Positions 9,201 to 17,241 of a stretch of DNA of 24,561 nucleotides are shown here, one piece after another. The position numbers and the translations under genes were made by a program. Position 1 is the stretch's first letter. Each line of letters opens with the position of its first letter. The stretch is taken from contig PJAB01000532.1 in NCBI GenBank assembly GCA_002887195.1, positions 1-24,561 of the forward strand, in the 5' to 3' direction. Source of the stretch: Chrysochromulina parva. Its lineage: Eukaryota; Haptophyta; Prymnesiales; Chrysochromulinaceae. The notes under the pieces are model-generated. The model was given only the letters and a program-made list of their open reading frames with translations. It ran no database searches and had not been told where the DNA came from.

Positions 9201-11978
9201 AATAAGGGCGCGCGTCCCGGTCTGAAGCTCGTCGCCATCGACGAGAATGGGACGATGCTCTCCCACTTCCAGTGCACCTGGCTGCTCACCAACATCCGCA
9301 CGCGCGGCTCGACGCGCGACCAGCAGGGCAACTCGATCGCGCAGATGACCTCGTGCTCGCAGCTCGACGTGGAGCGCAAGATGTCCGAGCTCGAGCGGCT
9401 CGAGAACTGGCTCGTCGATGCAGGCTGTGAGGCGATCGCGCTGGGAGCGGTGGACCTTGTGTGTCGCCGGCTCGTCGAGGAGCTCAACCACGTCGCCTTT
9501 GCGATCGCCCTCCGCCGCGAGGGCGAAAAGGACGGCGACGAGATGGCGCGCGACTACTACCGCGCGAGCCGGCCGCACAACGACCAGCCGATGGAGAAGT
9601 ATCCGAACATCTCGCGCGAGGCCTTTGCGAACAAGCTGCCGTTCAAGGCCATGCTCGTCGACGAGGCCATTCCAGCGCGCTGGGCGGCCACGGTCGCCGC
9701 TCAGTCCGAGTTGCCGGAGCTCGATACGGCGCTACGTACCGCGCTCTCGTCGGCGCGCATGCTGCAGGACCCGTTCGCCGAGCTGTGCCACGTCACCGCG
9801 CCCACCGCGCTCAAGCTGTCGAACCTGCCACTCCACCCGATGGCCAGCCAGCTGCCTGAGGACATCCTCGAGCGCGGCCTCGTCAACGAGCTCGTCGACT
9901 GCGCGTGCCGTCTGGGCGTCCACGTGGACGACGTGCAGCGGCAAGCGCACCGCATGCACGTGCTCCAGTTCGTGCCCGGTCTCGGCCCACGCAAGGCGGG
10001 CGCGCTGCTGCGTGACTTGCAGTCACGCTCTGCCAACTCCCTGCCCATCCAGAGTCGGCAGGAGCTCCTCGACGAGAAGCTCCTTGGCCCCGTGGTCTGG
10101 CACAACGCCGCCGGCTTCCTGATCTTCGACACGGCGCGCCAGATCGAGCGGTGGCGCCCTCCCGGGCTCGAAGGCTGCCGCATCCACCCAGAGGAGTACG
10201 AGCACGCGAAGCGCATCTGCTTTGACGGCATCTACGACGAGAACGAGGAGCCCGAGGAGAACCCACAGACGATGAATGAGGCGGTCGACCGTGCGATGGG
10301 GCGCGAGGCGTACCGTATTGACGAGCAGACGGGCCAAGAGTCGCTTTGCTTGGATTCTCTCGAGCTGGACGAGTTTGCGCAGCATCTGAAGGAGTCCGAG
10401 GGCGCACGTACCGGCGTCGAGACACTCACCGACATCCGAAGTGAGCTCGCGCACCCCTTCCGCGACATGCGCGGCGCCGTTGAGGGCCGTGGCCCAGTCG
10501 ATACGAAGAAGCTCTTCGAGCTCCTCACGGGCGAGACTGACGAAACCCTTCGGCCGGAGCTCCTCACAAGCGCGACCGTGACGCGCTACGAGGCGGGCCG
10601 CCAGTTCCAGGAGCAGCACTCGAGTGGCAAGCTCCATTGCCAGCTGCAGTGTGGCCTGAGCTTGATGATCGACGAGGACAAGATCTCGGACCAGTTCACG
10701 CGCGTCCCGACGGACGCACACTCCCGGCCACAGCTCTCCATCAAGGAGGGGCAGATAATCTCCGTCAAGGTCCTCGCCGTGCATCGCGACACCTTTCAGG
10801 TCGACGGCGCGTGCCGCGGCCAGGACCTGAGCTCCGCCCTCCACCAGACTCTCGCCGAGCAGGAGCGTCATGCCGCCGAGGAGAAGAAGCGGCAGGAGAG
10901 GGCGCGCACGCCCCAGTACGTGCGCCGGCGCATCGCCCATCCCCTCTTCAAGCAGGGCACGCACGACCAAGTAGCCGAGCTTCTGAAGGTCGCACCCGTG
11001 GGCGAGGTGTACTTCCGCCCGTCGTCCAAGGGGACGGCGCACCTGACCGCGTCGATCAAGCTGAGCGCGACTGGGCCGCTGCTGCACGTTGACATTGCTG
11101 AGGAGGACAAGCCCTCTGCGGCGGAGCTGGGTGCGAGCCTCTTCCTCGGCCGGGACGAGTCGAAGAAGCAGCCTGGCGAGCGCTTCGACGATCTGGACGA
11201 GATCATCGCGAGATACATCGAGCCGCTCGTTGAGAATGTGCGCGAGCTCGAAGGGCACCGCAAGTTTGTGGATGAGAAGGGCGCCGACGTGCTCGAGAGG
11301 ATGCTCAAGGCGGAGAAGAGCGGCGCGCCGCAGACGATCCCGTACCGGCTCTCGCCCAACCCCAAAGCGGCCGATCACTACCAGCTCTCCTACCTGCCCA
11401 AGCAGAAGGTCATCCGGGAGTTCGTCAAAGTGAGTCCCGCCGGCTTCCTCTACCGCACCAAGCTCTTCTCGAGTGTCGAGGACGCTCTCAAGTACTTCAA
11501 GGCCAACTACAAGGAGCCGCCGCCGCGCCCCGCGGGCCCCGGATTACGACGCGATTACGACGCCCAGCCCGCGGGCCCCGGATTACGACGCGATTACGAC
11601 GCCCAGCCCACGGGCCCCGGATTACGACGCGATTACGACGCCCATCCCACGGTGCCTCCCGGCATGCCTCCAGGCATGGGGGGGATGGGGGGGATGGGCG
11701 GGATGGGGGGGATGGGGGGGGTGCCTCCAGGCATGCCCCCAGGCATGGGGGGGATGGGGGGGATGGGGGGGGCGATGCCGGCGCAGTTGAGCGCTGGGAT
11801 GGGTATGCCTCTGCAGCAGATACCTCCCGGGCTGCCGCCGGGCATGGGCCAGCTGCTGCCGCCGCCGCCGCAGCCCGCGGGCTACGCCTACAGCGGCGCC
11901 ATGGGCGGCATGATGGGCGGCGGCTACGGCGGCGGCGGCTACGGCGGCGGCGGCGGCTTTTTTGGGGGTGGCCGATGA
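6279..11978 (+). CDS. SPT6: Transcription elongation factor and histone chaperone Spt6
   Basis: An uninterrupted 1,899-residue protein, longer than yeast or human Spt6. Spt6 travels with RNA polymerase II and reassembles nucleosomes. The start is the ATG opening MSHMRRRVVVEDEDED. Residues about 1-350 are the acidic, Asp/Glu-rich tail. Residues about 510-610 hold the helix-turn-helix core (FIAYYRKEDW). A YqgF/RNase H-like domain begins near 975 (LKLVAIDENGTMLSHF). The helix-hairpin-helix is near 1230 (QFVPGLGPRKAG). An S1 domain is near 1450-1511. Tandem SH2 domains lie at about 1545-1745, with the family signature HPLFKQGTHDQVAELL and the phosphate-binding FRPSSKG. The C terminus is unusual: three copies of a 13-residue GPGLRRDYDAQP-type repeat, then Met-Gly-Gly and Pro-Pro-Gly-Met repeats and a Gly-Tyr tail. 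Confidence 0.96.
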   Translation: MSHMRRRVVVEDEDEDEDDNGAAAVPTTSDGPAAAEEADDPMEEEGAGGDDAEDEPDAAAPADADDGEADDAPPPALPEDDFDGLPSDEEEAADSGAESGEDSDDDNEGEEGGDDDDDNEGEEGAAKSRDDEDEDEVVVSKKAKKRKAAVDDELDDDDLALLEENTGMDVSRLRKGEGGRRRLQKKAREETAPVATTAEDAENEIAAGLFGDDDDEAAEAAEGDDEDEPKVTRPARDAEIDDDDESDEKSDGFIEYAPGERPVRRKHALGVSEELANMREEAEDIFGTSTEIRELLAFTRGDASTAVDEGDDEEEADAQSEDESEDEEMDGFIDDDEDEDDEETRAKKEERRARRERKYARKGKKRLAAGTAEEVIDKLYSEEDRKAFFKTSEDAELRDKDLPERLQLAFRNRDAPHPRELEMEALFIFSRLFAQGVGKLPEDADGAPPVRTEEENELRTKRVLRAIETVLSKLREGEPLEGTKAKGKKKGGSADEEEGVEEDAEGEADEDEASKERRRFELAFIAYYRKEDWAAVLTPAQLHAIPELDREHYHLQSSKAALLRSATARFAHEPDLLKRLRALLRTADSLHEVLDLEAWLENEYDVKNSGAAAEDLEPRAAVGGARRPAKNRSLYAAACKGSASVLAEKFGLSVRALAENVVVHFGQQNLPADELLTPEEVAKDFIDMMAAQAASGSAPPLPAELQKPEGALAAAREVFAHGIASNIDLRHKARSHMGMAARLQVEATPKGADEVDPTHALYRVMNELHVRPKDTSAAARERRNSTTLYKLLPGAPYRVDWHNTGSRDEAVAKAELLMMAAKAQQLGLITMSVEVPQLDDYPDAPPDPFLVQLQNAFLTPVDETDPNPCADKWNAQRTLILRRATLGLLYPKLGKEALETALREAQLMVAAECAQRLHALAYGPPFRIAPAERKQQKPGKKKKPDWLPNVGDYYERKARVVGATLLPSDDMGRANKGARPGLKLVAIDENGTMLSHFQCTWLLTNIRTRGSTRDQQGNSIAQMTSCSQLDVERKMSELERLENWLVDAGCEAIALGAVDLVCRRLVEELNHVAFAIALRREGEKDGDEMARDYYRASRPHNDQPMEKYPNISREAFANKLPFKAMLVDEAIPARWAATVAAQSELPELDTALRTALSSARMLQDPFAELCHVTAPTALKLSNLPLHPMASQLPEDILERGLVNELVDCACRLGVHVDDVQRQAHRMHVLQFVPGLGPRKAGALLRDLQSRSANSLPIQSRQELLDEKLLGPVVWHNAAGFLIFDTARQIERWRPPGLEGCRIHPEEYEHAKRICFDGIYDENEEPEENPQTMNEAVDRAMGREAYRIDEQTGQESLCLDSLELDEFAQHLKESEGARTGVETLTDIRSELAHPFRDMRGAVEGRGPVDTKKLFELLTGETDETLRPELLTSATVTRYEAGRQFQEQHSSGKLHCQLQCGLSLMIDEDKISDQFTRVPTDAHSRPQLSIKEGQIISVKVLAVHRDTFQVDGACRGQDLSSALHQTLAEQERHAAEEKKRQERARTPQYVRRRIAHPLFKQGTHDQVAELLKVAPVGEVYFRPSSKGTAHLTASIKLSATGPLLHVDIAEEDKPSAAELGASLFLGRDESKKQPGERFDDLDEIIARYIEPLVENVRELEGHRKFVDEKGADVLERMLKAEKSGAPQTIPYRLSPNPKAADHYQLSYLPKQKVIREFVKVSPAGFLYRTKLFSSVEDALKYFKANYKEPPPRPAGPGLRRDYDAQPAGPGLRRDYDAQPTGPGLRRDYDAHPTVPPGMPPGMGGMGGMGGMGGMGGVPPGMPPGMGGMGGMGGAMPAQLSAGMGMPLQQIPPGLPPGMGQLLPPPPQPAGYAYSGAMGGMMGGGYGGGGYGGGGGFFGGGR
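11532..11648 (+). repeat. 39-bp tandem repeat, three copies, inside SPT6
   Basis: Units start at 11532, 11571 and 11610 with almost no divergence. Each unit contains the decamer ATTACGACGC twice. In the SPT6 frame it encodes GPGLRRDYDAQP-type repeats. The neighbouring +1 frame is also open and reads PDYDAITTPSPRA. The near identity suggests recent expansion by slippage or unequal exchange. Confidence 0.9.
11653..11790 (+). repeat. Met-Gly / Pro-Pro-Gly-Met minisatellite in the SPT6 C terminus
   Basis: Repeated ATGGGGGGG units encode (GGM)n, separated by GCATGCCTCCAGGC-type blocks encoding PPGMPPGM. The long G-runs make this stretch prone to length change and to sequencing or assembly error. 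Confidence 0.85.
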
Positions 11979-12450
11979 GGGTCCGGGCGCACTGCTGCGG
12001 AGCACGATGCAAGAGGTGCTCGCGCGCACCGGCGTATGACGCCGTCGGTGAAGACAGCGAGATGCGGCGAAACACGGTCACAGCGAGCGCGTGTGCACGG
12101 GCGAGCATGCCGACTGCACGTGTGTGGTGTCAGACGAATATGTGCCGATGAGGAGTGCGCGGTGGGGAATGATTGTGGCGCGCGGCTGGGCCGGACCGTG
12201 CATGATAATTTCATGCGCGTTATCGAGAAATCTTCCTTCTTCTGTTCAACACAAAGCGCAAACTCTCCGGACCCCCACGGCACATGCGCCACAAGCATGC
12301 CTCCACTATGGGGTAATTTAATCTCATCTTAATGTGGAGAAGGTAGCCTAAGTAATCCGCTATCGCCGTATCGGAAGGTGATCTGACTCAAGGCTAGCAG
12401 TGGAGGTGAGAATCGACGGAGAGGAGGAGACACAACAGAAGGAGCACGAA
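11979..12450. other. Intergenic region, no gene seen
   Basis: About 470 bases between SPT6 and the leader of the next gene. A 98-codon frame (12036-12332) has no recognisable domain and a composition like non-coding DNA. AT content rises after about 12200, compatible with a promoter for the gene starting at 12541. No RNA gene seen. Confidence 0.55.
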
Positions 12451-12466
12451 CTTGACTTGACTTGAC
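12451..12466 (+). promoter_or_regulatory. CTTGA/TTGAC tandem repeat upstream of the coiled-coil gene
   Basis: Three CTTGA units with a trailing C, ending about 75 bases before the ATG at 12541. It is the same motif as at 2107-2130, on the coding strand of its gene. A shared leader or promoter role is inferred. Confidence 0.5.
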
Positions 12467-12540
12467 AAGGAAGCGGGAATGAATACGAAAATGCTCGGTA
12501 CAACGCCCATGTTTTGGGTCAACCGCCTTTTGATGGCGGG

Positions 12541-13974
12541 ATGGATCTGGTGAGCGACAGTGACGGTGACGAGTCGCCGCCAGAGCATGACGAGTCTCGA
12601 GCAGAGCCGCCACTGAACAAGCTGCCGCAGGCACCGCCTCCTAAGAAGCTCAGCAAGGCGGAGCGCAAGGCGCTCGAGGAGAAGCGCAAGCGTGAGGCGG
12701 CAGCGGCCGCCGCGAAGCGCGCTCCGAAGATTGAGCCCAAGCTGGGCAAGTTTGTGGCGGACAAGGCGCAGATCGACGAGAAGGCACGCATCGTGGCCCT
12801 ACACAAGGATTGTGCCGAACGTGGCAAGGTGCCGGCCAACATGCTCCCCATGTTGATCAAGGACCTCTTCAAGCCGATCGAGAAGGAGTTCAAGAAGGAG
12901 TTCAAGAAGCTGAGCACGCTCGCCACGGAGGTATTTGCCGAGAAGGGTGCCAAGGGCCTCGAGGCCGGCGATATGACGGCTTGGTACTTTGACGTGGCGT
13001 GGCCCATGATCGACGAGGCGCGCCGCGACGCCAAGGCCGCGGCACAACAAGCCGCGGCGGAAGCGGCGGCAGCGGCAGCGGAGGCAGAGGCGGCGCGTAA
13101 GGCGGCGGAGGCCGAGGCGGCTGCGCTCGCCCGGCTCGCCGAGCTTGAAGCCAAGGAGGCAGCGAGGGTCAAGGCGGCGGAGGAGGCCAAGGCGGCCGCA
13201 GCAGCGGCCGCTGCGCGCGAGGCGGAGGAGGAAGCGCGGCGGCAGGAGGAGGCAGAGAAGGTCCGCCGTGAAGAGGAGGCAAAGGCGCAGAAGAAGCAGC
13301 TCCCCGGCAGACGCGGGCAGGTGCCAGAGCGCCAGCAGCCGCCGCAGCCGCTGCCGCCGCTGCCGCCGCAGCCGCAGCAGCCGCAGCAAAAGGAAGCGCA
13401 CCCGCCGCCGAAAGGCACCGCACCAACCAGCGCACCGGCCGCACCACCCGCCGCTCCCGCCGCCCCCTTCGTGCGCCCCTCCGGATTGCGGATTGAGCCG
13501 AACAGCGCGCGCGCCAGTACTCAGTACGACGCCGAGGAGCTGCCAGAGGAGCCCGTGGGATGGGCGGCCGCGCGCCTGGTCAACCTCGCAGAGCACCGGA
13601 GAGTGCTCGGGTTTCTAATGGTGCGCGTGCTCCCGCCGGACGACGCGGCGCCGACCGAGATGCTCGTGCAGGCTGCGATGGTGCGCACAGCCCTCGGCGA
13701 AGCGCTGCTGCCCCTCAAGGACAACGCGCTGCTCAACGAGGCGCCGAAGGCACGCAAGGGCTCTGCGGGTGTGCCGATAGGTCGCGTCGTCCAATTCTGG
13801 TTTGAGCGCGTGTGGCCAAAGCATGGGATGGCACTCACGAGGGCGCTGCAGAACAACTCGGCGATGTCGGCGATGTCGGCGATGTCGGCAGAGGAGCAGG
13901 CCGCAGCAGAAGAGGAGACGGGTGAGGCGCCCGCGGACTCCGCTGCTGCGTCCGAAAGGCCCGATTCTTCTTGA
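12541..13974 (+). CDS. Ala-rich coiled-coil protein of unknown function with a duplicated aromatic motif
   Basis: A 477-residue protein that I do not recognise. The ATG at 12541 is the first in frame. Residues 1-35 are acidic and Ser/Pro-rich. Residues about 38-65 are highly charged (KAERKALEEKRKREA). A helical segment at about 70-160 ends in WYFDVAWP. Residues about 160-255 form a long Ala/Glu/Arg coiled coil resembling MAP7- or TolA-like low complexity. Residues about 255-315 are Pro/Gln-rich. A second helical segment at about 335-440 ends in FWFERVWP. The two aromatic motifs align (aromatic-aromatic-F-acidic-x-x-WP), suggesting a duplicated small helical domain on either side of the coiled coil. 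The tail holds three MSA repeats encoded by a 9-base tandem repeat. The architecture suggests a structural or scaffold protein; function unknown. Confidence 0.8.
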   Translation: MDLVSDSDGDESPPEHDESRAEPPLNKLPQAPPPKKLSKAERKALEEKRKREAAAAAAKRAPKIEPKLGKFVADKAQIDEKARIVALHKDCAERGKVPANMLPMLIKDLFKPIEKEFKKEFKKLSTLATEVFAEKGAKGLEAGDMTAWYFDVAWPMIDEARRDAKAAAQQAAAEAAAAAAEAEAARKAAEAEAAALARLAELEAKEAARVKAAEEAKAAAAAAAAREAEEEARRQEEAEKVRREEEAKAQKKQLPGRRGQVPERQQPPQPLPPLPPQPQQPQQKEAHPPPKGTAPTSAPAAPPAAPAAPFVRPSGLRIEPNSARASTQYDAEELPEEPVGWAAARLVNLAEHRRVLGFLMVRVLPPDDAAPTEMLVQAAMVRTALGEALLPLKDNALLNEAPKARKGSAGVPIGRVVQFWFERVWPKHGMALTRALQNNSAMSAMSAMSAEEQAAAEEETGEAPADSAAASERPDSS

Positions 13975-14268
13975 CCGGGGTAGAGATTGTAGAGATGACG
14001 CGCGGCGTTTGAGGGCGCCCCACGAGCGGATCGTGCCTCTCTTTAGGTTTTGATTCCAATACACCACGCACCGTCCAGGTCTCATCTGGATTGAATCACG
14101 TGCTCGCTTTTCGGAGCTCCCGCGAGTTTGCGACCGTGAGGTGGAGTACCATGGTAGCCCTCCAAAAGCCTCGCGCTGTCTTCAAGGGCTCGTCCTACGC
14201 GCTCTTTGCCAGTGCAGGCCGGGACCCATCACCGCCAGCCCAGCTTCAGGGCATTAAGTGTCTCCGCC
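13975..14268. other. Intergenic region before the hotdog gene
   Basis: The 3' flank of the coiled-coil gene and 5' flank of the hotdog gene. An ATG at 14151 opens a different frame that overlaps the hotdog start; it has no recognisable domain. It could be an upstream reading frame or an unrecognised first exon. Confidence 0.4.
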
Positions 14269-15336
14269 ATGAAATCAGCCGTCTGCGCGCAGCGGCTGGC
14301 CGCTGCCGAGTCTTTGTGGTCGATCACAACGCGTCTCGGCTCCTTCGGCACGTCGCTCGGCCTGAAGCTCCAAAGAGACGGCGGCCGCCTGACGCCTGTG
14401 CGCATTGACAGTGCAACTTCTGAGTGGAAGATGCCTTGGCCGACTTGGGCGGCACGCTCAGACGGAAAGGTTTGCTTGGCGGTCGTGCTGGCACTAGCGG
14501 ACGAGATCTCTTCATACGGCGGCATGGCTTGCTTCGACAAGAAGCGTCGACCTGGTGTCACGCTCTCCATCTCAGGGACTCTTGCAGCTCGCAGCGACGG
14601 CGAGGTGCCATGCGTTAGTGGAGGCGAGGAGCTGCATTTTGTTTCGCGCAAGCTCAAGACCGGGCGGCAGCTCGGGCACATGGAGCTCGAGATCTGGCGT
14701 GGTGCGCCGTCCTCATCCGGAGAGCTCCTAGCTGTGGGAAGGCACTCGAAGATGCTCTCGCTTCCAGCCCCACTGCTCTCGCCCATTTCGGTGCTCGAGT
14801 CGGTTGGAGCTAGCGCCATGTTCGCCCACGTCCAGCCATGGGCGATGCGCCTCTTCGAGCACCGCTATCCGGACGTGAGGCCGTGGCCGCCCATGGACCC
14901 GAAGCGTCGTGCGGACCTATTTCCTCCACTAGAGGCCATCGCCACGGATGCCGCAATGAGTCGTCTGATGCCGTTGCGTCATCCAGCAGCGGTGGAGAGT
15001 ACTGCGCCGATCTTGTACGCTGCGCCGCTCTCACCCACGTGGTCGAACCTGATGGGCAACATGCATGGCGGTGCGGCCTGTATTCTCGGTGAGCAGATTG
15101 CGGCCGCGTCCTACCGGCATGCCATGGGCGCCGACTTGGGCGTCGACGTATCTCCGCCTCCGAGGATGATGCATGTCCAGATGCTATCTGGCCTCGTGTG
15201 CGATGGGCGGATGGCCCAGTTCGAGGCCGTCTCCTCTCCAGCGCCAGGCCAGGATCATTCAAGCAGGAGCACGCTGGCGACGATGCGCCATGCAACGAAC
15301 GCTGGCAGGGCCGTTGAGTGCACGTACTGGTGGTGA
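14269..15336 (+). CDS. Tandem-hotdog acyl-CoA thioesterase-like protein
   Basis: A 355-residue protein from the first in-frame ATG. Two hotdog-fold halves are visible. The first (residues about 55-150) has DGKVCLAVVLALADEISSYGG followed by RPGVTLSISGTLAA, like the central helix and next strand of 4HBT/PaaI thioesterases. The second (about 240-350) has NLMGNMHGGAACILGEQIA, the classic GN-x-HGG helix of PaaI/THEM4-type enzymes, where the Asn/His-Gly-Gly segment binds the thioester. Hydrolysis of an acyl-CoA is the expected reaction; the substrate is unknown. The N terminus (MKSAVCAQRLAAAESLWSITTRLGS) is Arg/Ser/Ala-rich and acid-poor, so organelle import is possible. Ends CTYWW. A malate dehydrogenase relic lies just downstream. 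Confidence 0.75.
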   Translation: MKSAVCAQRLAAAESLWSITTRLGSFGTSLGLKLQRDGGRLTPVRIDSATSEWKMPWPTWAARSDGKVCLAVVLALADEISSYGGMACFDKKRRPGVTLSISGTLAARSDGEVPCVSGGEELHFVSRKLKTGRQLGHMELEIWRGAPSSSGELLAVGRHSKMLSLPAPLLSPISVLESVGASAMFAHVQPWAMRLFEHRYPDVRPWPPMDPKRRADLFPPLEAIATDAAMSRLMPLRHPAAVESTAPILYAAPLSPTWSNLMGNMHGGAACILGEQIAAASYRHAMGADLGVDVSPPPRMMHVQMLSGLVCDGRMAQFEAVSSPAPGQDHSSRSTLATMRHATNAGRAVECTYWW

Positions 15337-15365
15337 TAGATCTCACCGGCGCACTTCGAGACACT

Positions 15366-15621
15366 TGTTAGGTGTTAGAGGCTCCCGGCAAACACCAATG
15401 CGGCCATCCTGCTGGGCGCGATGGGGGGCAAGATTGCGCCGAAGAATGTGACTGCACTCACGCGGCTCGACCACAACCGCGCCACGTCGCTGTTGGCTCT
15501 GAATGCGGGTGTGCCGACGACTGACGTGGCTGACTGACGCGGCAGGCGTCTTCATCTGGGGCAACCACACATCGACGCAGTAGAGACGAGAGGTCGATGT
15601 AGCTACGGTCGAGGTGTGCGC
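15366..15621 (+). pseudogene. Relic of cytosolic-type malate dehydrogenase
   Basis: A short stretch in frame with 15379 reads PANTNAAILLGAMGGKIAPK then NVTALTRLDHNRATSLLAL, ending at a stop just after TTDVAD. This is the conserved central segment of cytosolic-type NAD malate dehydrogenase (ANTNA, the FT-LTRLDHNRA active-site loop with the substrate-binding Arg and catalytic Asp region). A few bases later, in another frame, comes VFIWGNHTSTQ, corresponding to the IWGNHSSTQ segment with the catalytic His. Then another shift gives DVATVEV, resembling DVNHATV. Two frameshifts, in-frame stops and loss of both ends show a dead fragment of about one fifth of the gene. The Rossmann half and C terminus are not present nearby. 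Confidence 0.85.
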
Positions 15622-15654
15622 GCACACACGCGGTCGGGCGGGCTGCTCCGCCCG
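15614..15654. repeat. Palindrome and GC hairpin at the end of the MDH relic
   Basis: GTGTGCGCGCACAC (15614-15627) is a perfect 14-base palindrome. CGGGCGG and CCGCCCG (15635-15654) form a 7-base stem with a 6-base loop. They sit beside the breakpoint of the MDH relic and downstream of the permease gene on the other strand. A role as terminator or breakpoint is only inference. Confidence 0.5.
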
Positions 15655-15824
15655 CCGCCCCCGCCCGGCGCGGGCCGCGGCCCACCGCAGCCTCTGGACG
15701 CGCCGTTAACGGGGTCCGCCACCGTCCGTCGCACCGAAATGCGAAAAGGTCGTGTATACCGGGCCGCGGACGCCGCCGAAATTCGATTTCGATTTCAAAT
15801 AAGCTTCGGACTACATCCCGTCCT

Positions 15825-17177
15825 TTACTGCCACCTTGCCCTCCCTCCACCAAGGCCGGGCAGCAGCCACGCGAGATCTCCGGCGAGATTGGCCGCGACG
15901 AACGCGGCGGACAAGGTGGCGAGAGCCATCAGCCCCGGGCTTCGCGATGCGCCCATGGTACGCCGTCGGCGCATGGCCATGAGTGGCGGCACGAGCCCCC
16001 AGAGCAATGCGACCGGGTATGCGCCCGCGAGGTCGATCGCTCCAAAATAGGCCGCTGTCGATCCGGCCGTCGTCGCGATTGTCGTAGGGATGGTAATCGT
16101 CGCCGCGTACAGGAGCAGTGAGGGTAGCCCGCCGCCGCCCGCACGTCCCCCCGCGCCTGCGGACGCCGACGACGATGGCGCGCCTGCCGTCTTGGACGCT
16201 CGCGTCGCATCAAGGCTGAAGATGTGAAGCGCCCTGGCGGTGCCCAGAATCGTCGTCAGCACGGCGGTGGCTGCTGTGGCCGCGGTGGCTGCCCCGACGT
16301 TACCGTGAGCGAGCATCAGAGACGCGACGGGATCCGCACGCAGTGCGCCACCGCCGAGCGATGGTGCGACAAGCGCGATGCCCAGCGACGACCAGAACAG
16401 CTGAATCGCGAGGAGCGCGAGCGAGCCCACGACGATGACACGGCGCACGCGGGCTCGGGCATAGCTGAGGCACGAACAGACGACCGGCACCACCTCGCAG
16501 TACACGTGCAGCTGCAGCAGCGTGGGCGCGGCCGGGAAGGCGAGCGACCAGTCGGCGCGCGCTAGCCGCGACCAGTCGGCCAGCGGCCAGCCCGCCGCAA
16601 AGAGCGTGCTCACCGCTCCGATGAAACCAATCGTCAGGCCTCCGTTGATGAGGCTGACCATGTTGGCCGAGGCGAGGCGTGCAAATGTGGAGACGCTCGC
16701 AGCGAGAACACCGCAGCGCACTGCTGCGGATGCTGAGGCCACCGGCACGTTGGCGAGCAGTGCGTCCCCCTTTGCGACCTGCGACACCATGGTCGTGATC
16801 ATGAGAATGATGAACGTGAGCGAGACGGCACGGCCGCCGGCCTCGCCAAAGGCGTCGTAGCCGAGCGATGCAAAGGAGACGGGCGCGGAGCTGTTGCTGG
16901 TGCGGCTGCGTTCGGCAGATGCATCCATGACTAGCTCCGCTATCAGGAGCGACTCGGCCAGAAGCCATGCCCAGCAGCCCGTGAGCACGGCCGCAGATGG
17001 GAGCGCGCCAGCTGGAGCCGTCGCATAGGGCAGAGCGAGAAAGCCACCGCCGATGGCGGTCCCAACGAGCAGCGCGCACGCGCCTGCGTCCTGGGCGACT
17101 GAGGCGCTGATAGCGACGGGCGCGCCGCGAGGCGATGAGAGCAGCAGGGGCAGCCTAGCGGCAGGCCGCCGCAGCAT
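15825..17177 (-). CDS. Aromatic amino acid permease, HAAAP (Trp/Tyr) family, probably organellar
   Basis: A 450-residue multi-pass protein beginning at the first in-frame ATG (17177). Residues 1-30 (MLRRPAARLPLLLSSPRGAP...) are Arg/Ser/Leu/Pro-rich and acid-free, like a plastid or mitochondrial transit peptide. The core opens with GACALLVGTAIGGGFLALPYATAPAG, the first transmembrane signature of TyrP/TnaB/Mtr permeases (G-T-x-IG-G-LA-P). About ten or eleven hydrophobic segments follow, for example FIILMITTMVSQVAKG, LINGGLTIGFIGAVSTLF and YCEVVPVVCSCL. A Gly/Ser/Ala-rich loop near residues 330-350 precedes the last helices. Similar plastid proteins in plants and algae are annotated as tyrosine-specific transporters. 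Proton-coupled import or export of Tyr or Trp across an organelle membrane is inferred. Confidence 0.8.
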   Translation of the reverse strand: MLRRPAARLPLLLSSPRGAPVAISASVAQDAGACALLVGTAIGGGFLALPYATAPAGALPSAAVLTGCWAWLLAESLLIAELVMDASAERSRTSNSSAPVSFASLGYDAFGEAGGRAVSLTFIILMITTMVSQVAKGDALLANVPVASASAAVRCGVLAASVSTFARLASANMVSLINGGLTIGFIGAVSTLFAAGWPLADWSRLARADWSLAFPAAPTLLQLHVYCEVVPVVCSCLSYARARVRRVIVVGSLALLAIQLFWSSLGIALVAPSLGGGALRADPVASLMLAHGNVGAATAATAATAVLTTILGTARALHIFSLDATRASKTAGAPSSSASAGAGGRAGGGGLPSLLLYAATITIPTTIATTAGSTAAYFGAIDLAGAYPVALLWGLVPPLMAMRRRRTMGASRSPGLMALATLSAAFVAANLAGDLAWLLPGLGGGRARWQ

Positions 17178-17229
17178 GAGTGCTCTCGCGCAGCACAAGG
17201 CCAAGCTGTGAAGACTGGTGACACACCCG

Positions 17230-17241
17230 TGTACCGGTACA
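17230..17241. promoter_or_regulatory. 12-base perfect palindrome upstream of the permease gene
   Basis: TGTACCGGTACA lies about 50 bases upstream of the permease ATG at 17177. Its symmetry and position would suit a site for a dimeric DNA-binding protein; no factor is known. Confidence 0.35.

Noticed and set aside
10023..11378. A 451-codon Leu/Arg-rich open frame on the minus strand
   Set aside because: It is antisense to the S1 and SH2 part of SPT6; its Leu/Glu/Val composition follows from the GC-rich codon use of SPT6.
12036..12332. A 98-codon open frame between SPT6 and the coiled-coil gene
   Set aside because: It has no recognisable domain, an atypical composition, and starts within the 3' flank of SPT6. 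It is kept only as an unproven possibility.
15337..15540. The MDH-like segment as a 3' exon of the hotdog gene
   Set aside because: The similarity is to a different enzyme, appears in several frames with stops, and the hotdog protein is already complete at its stop codon.
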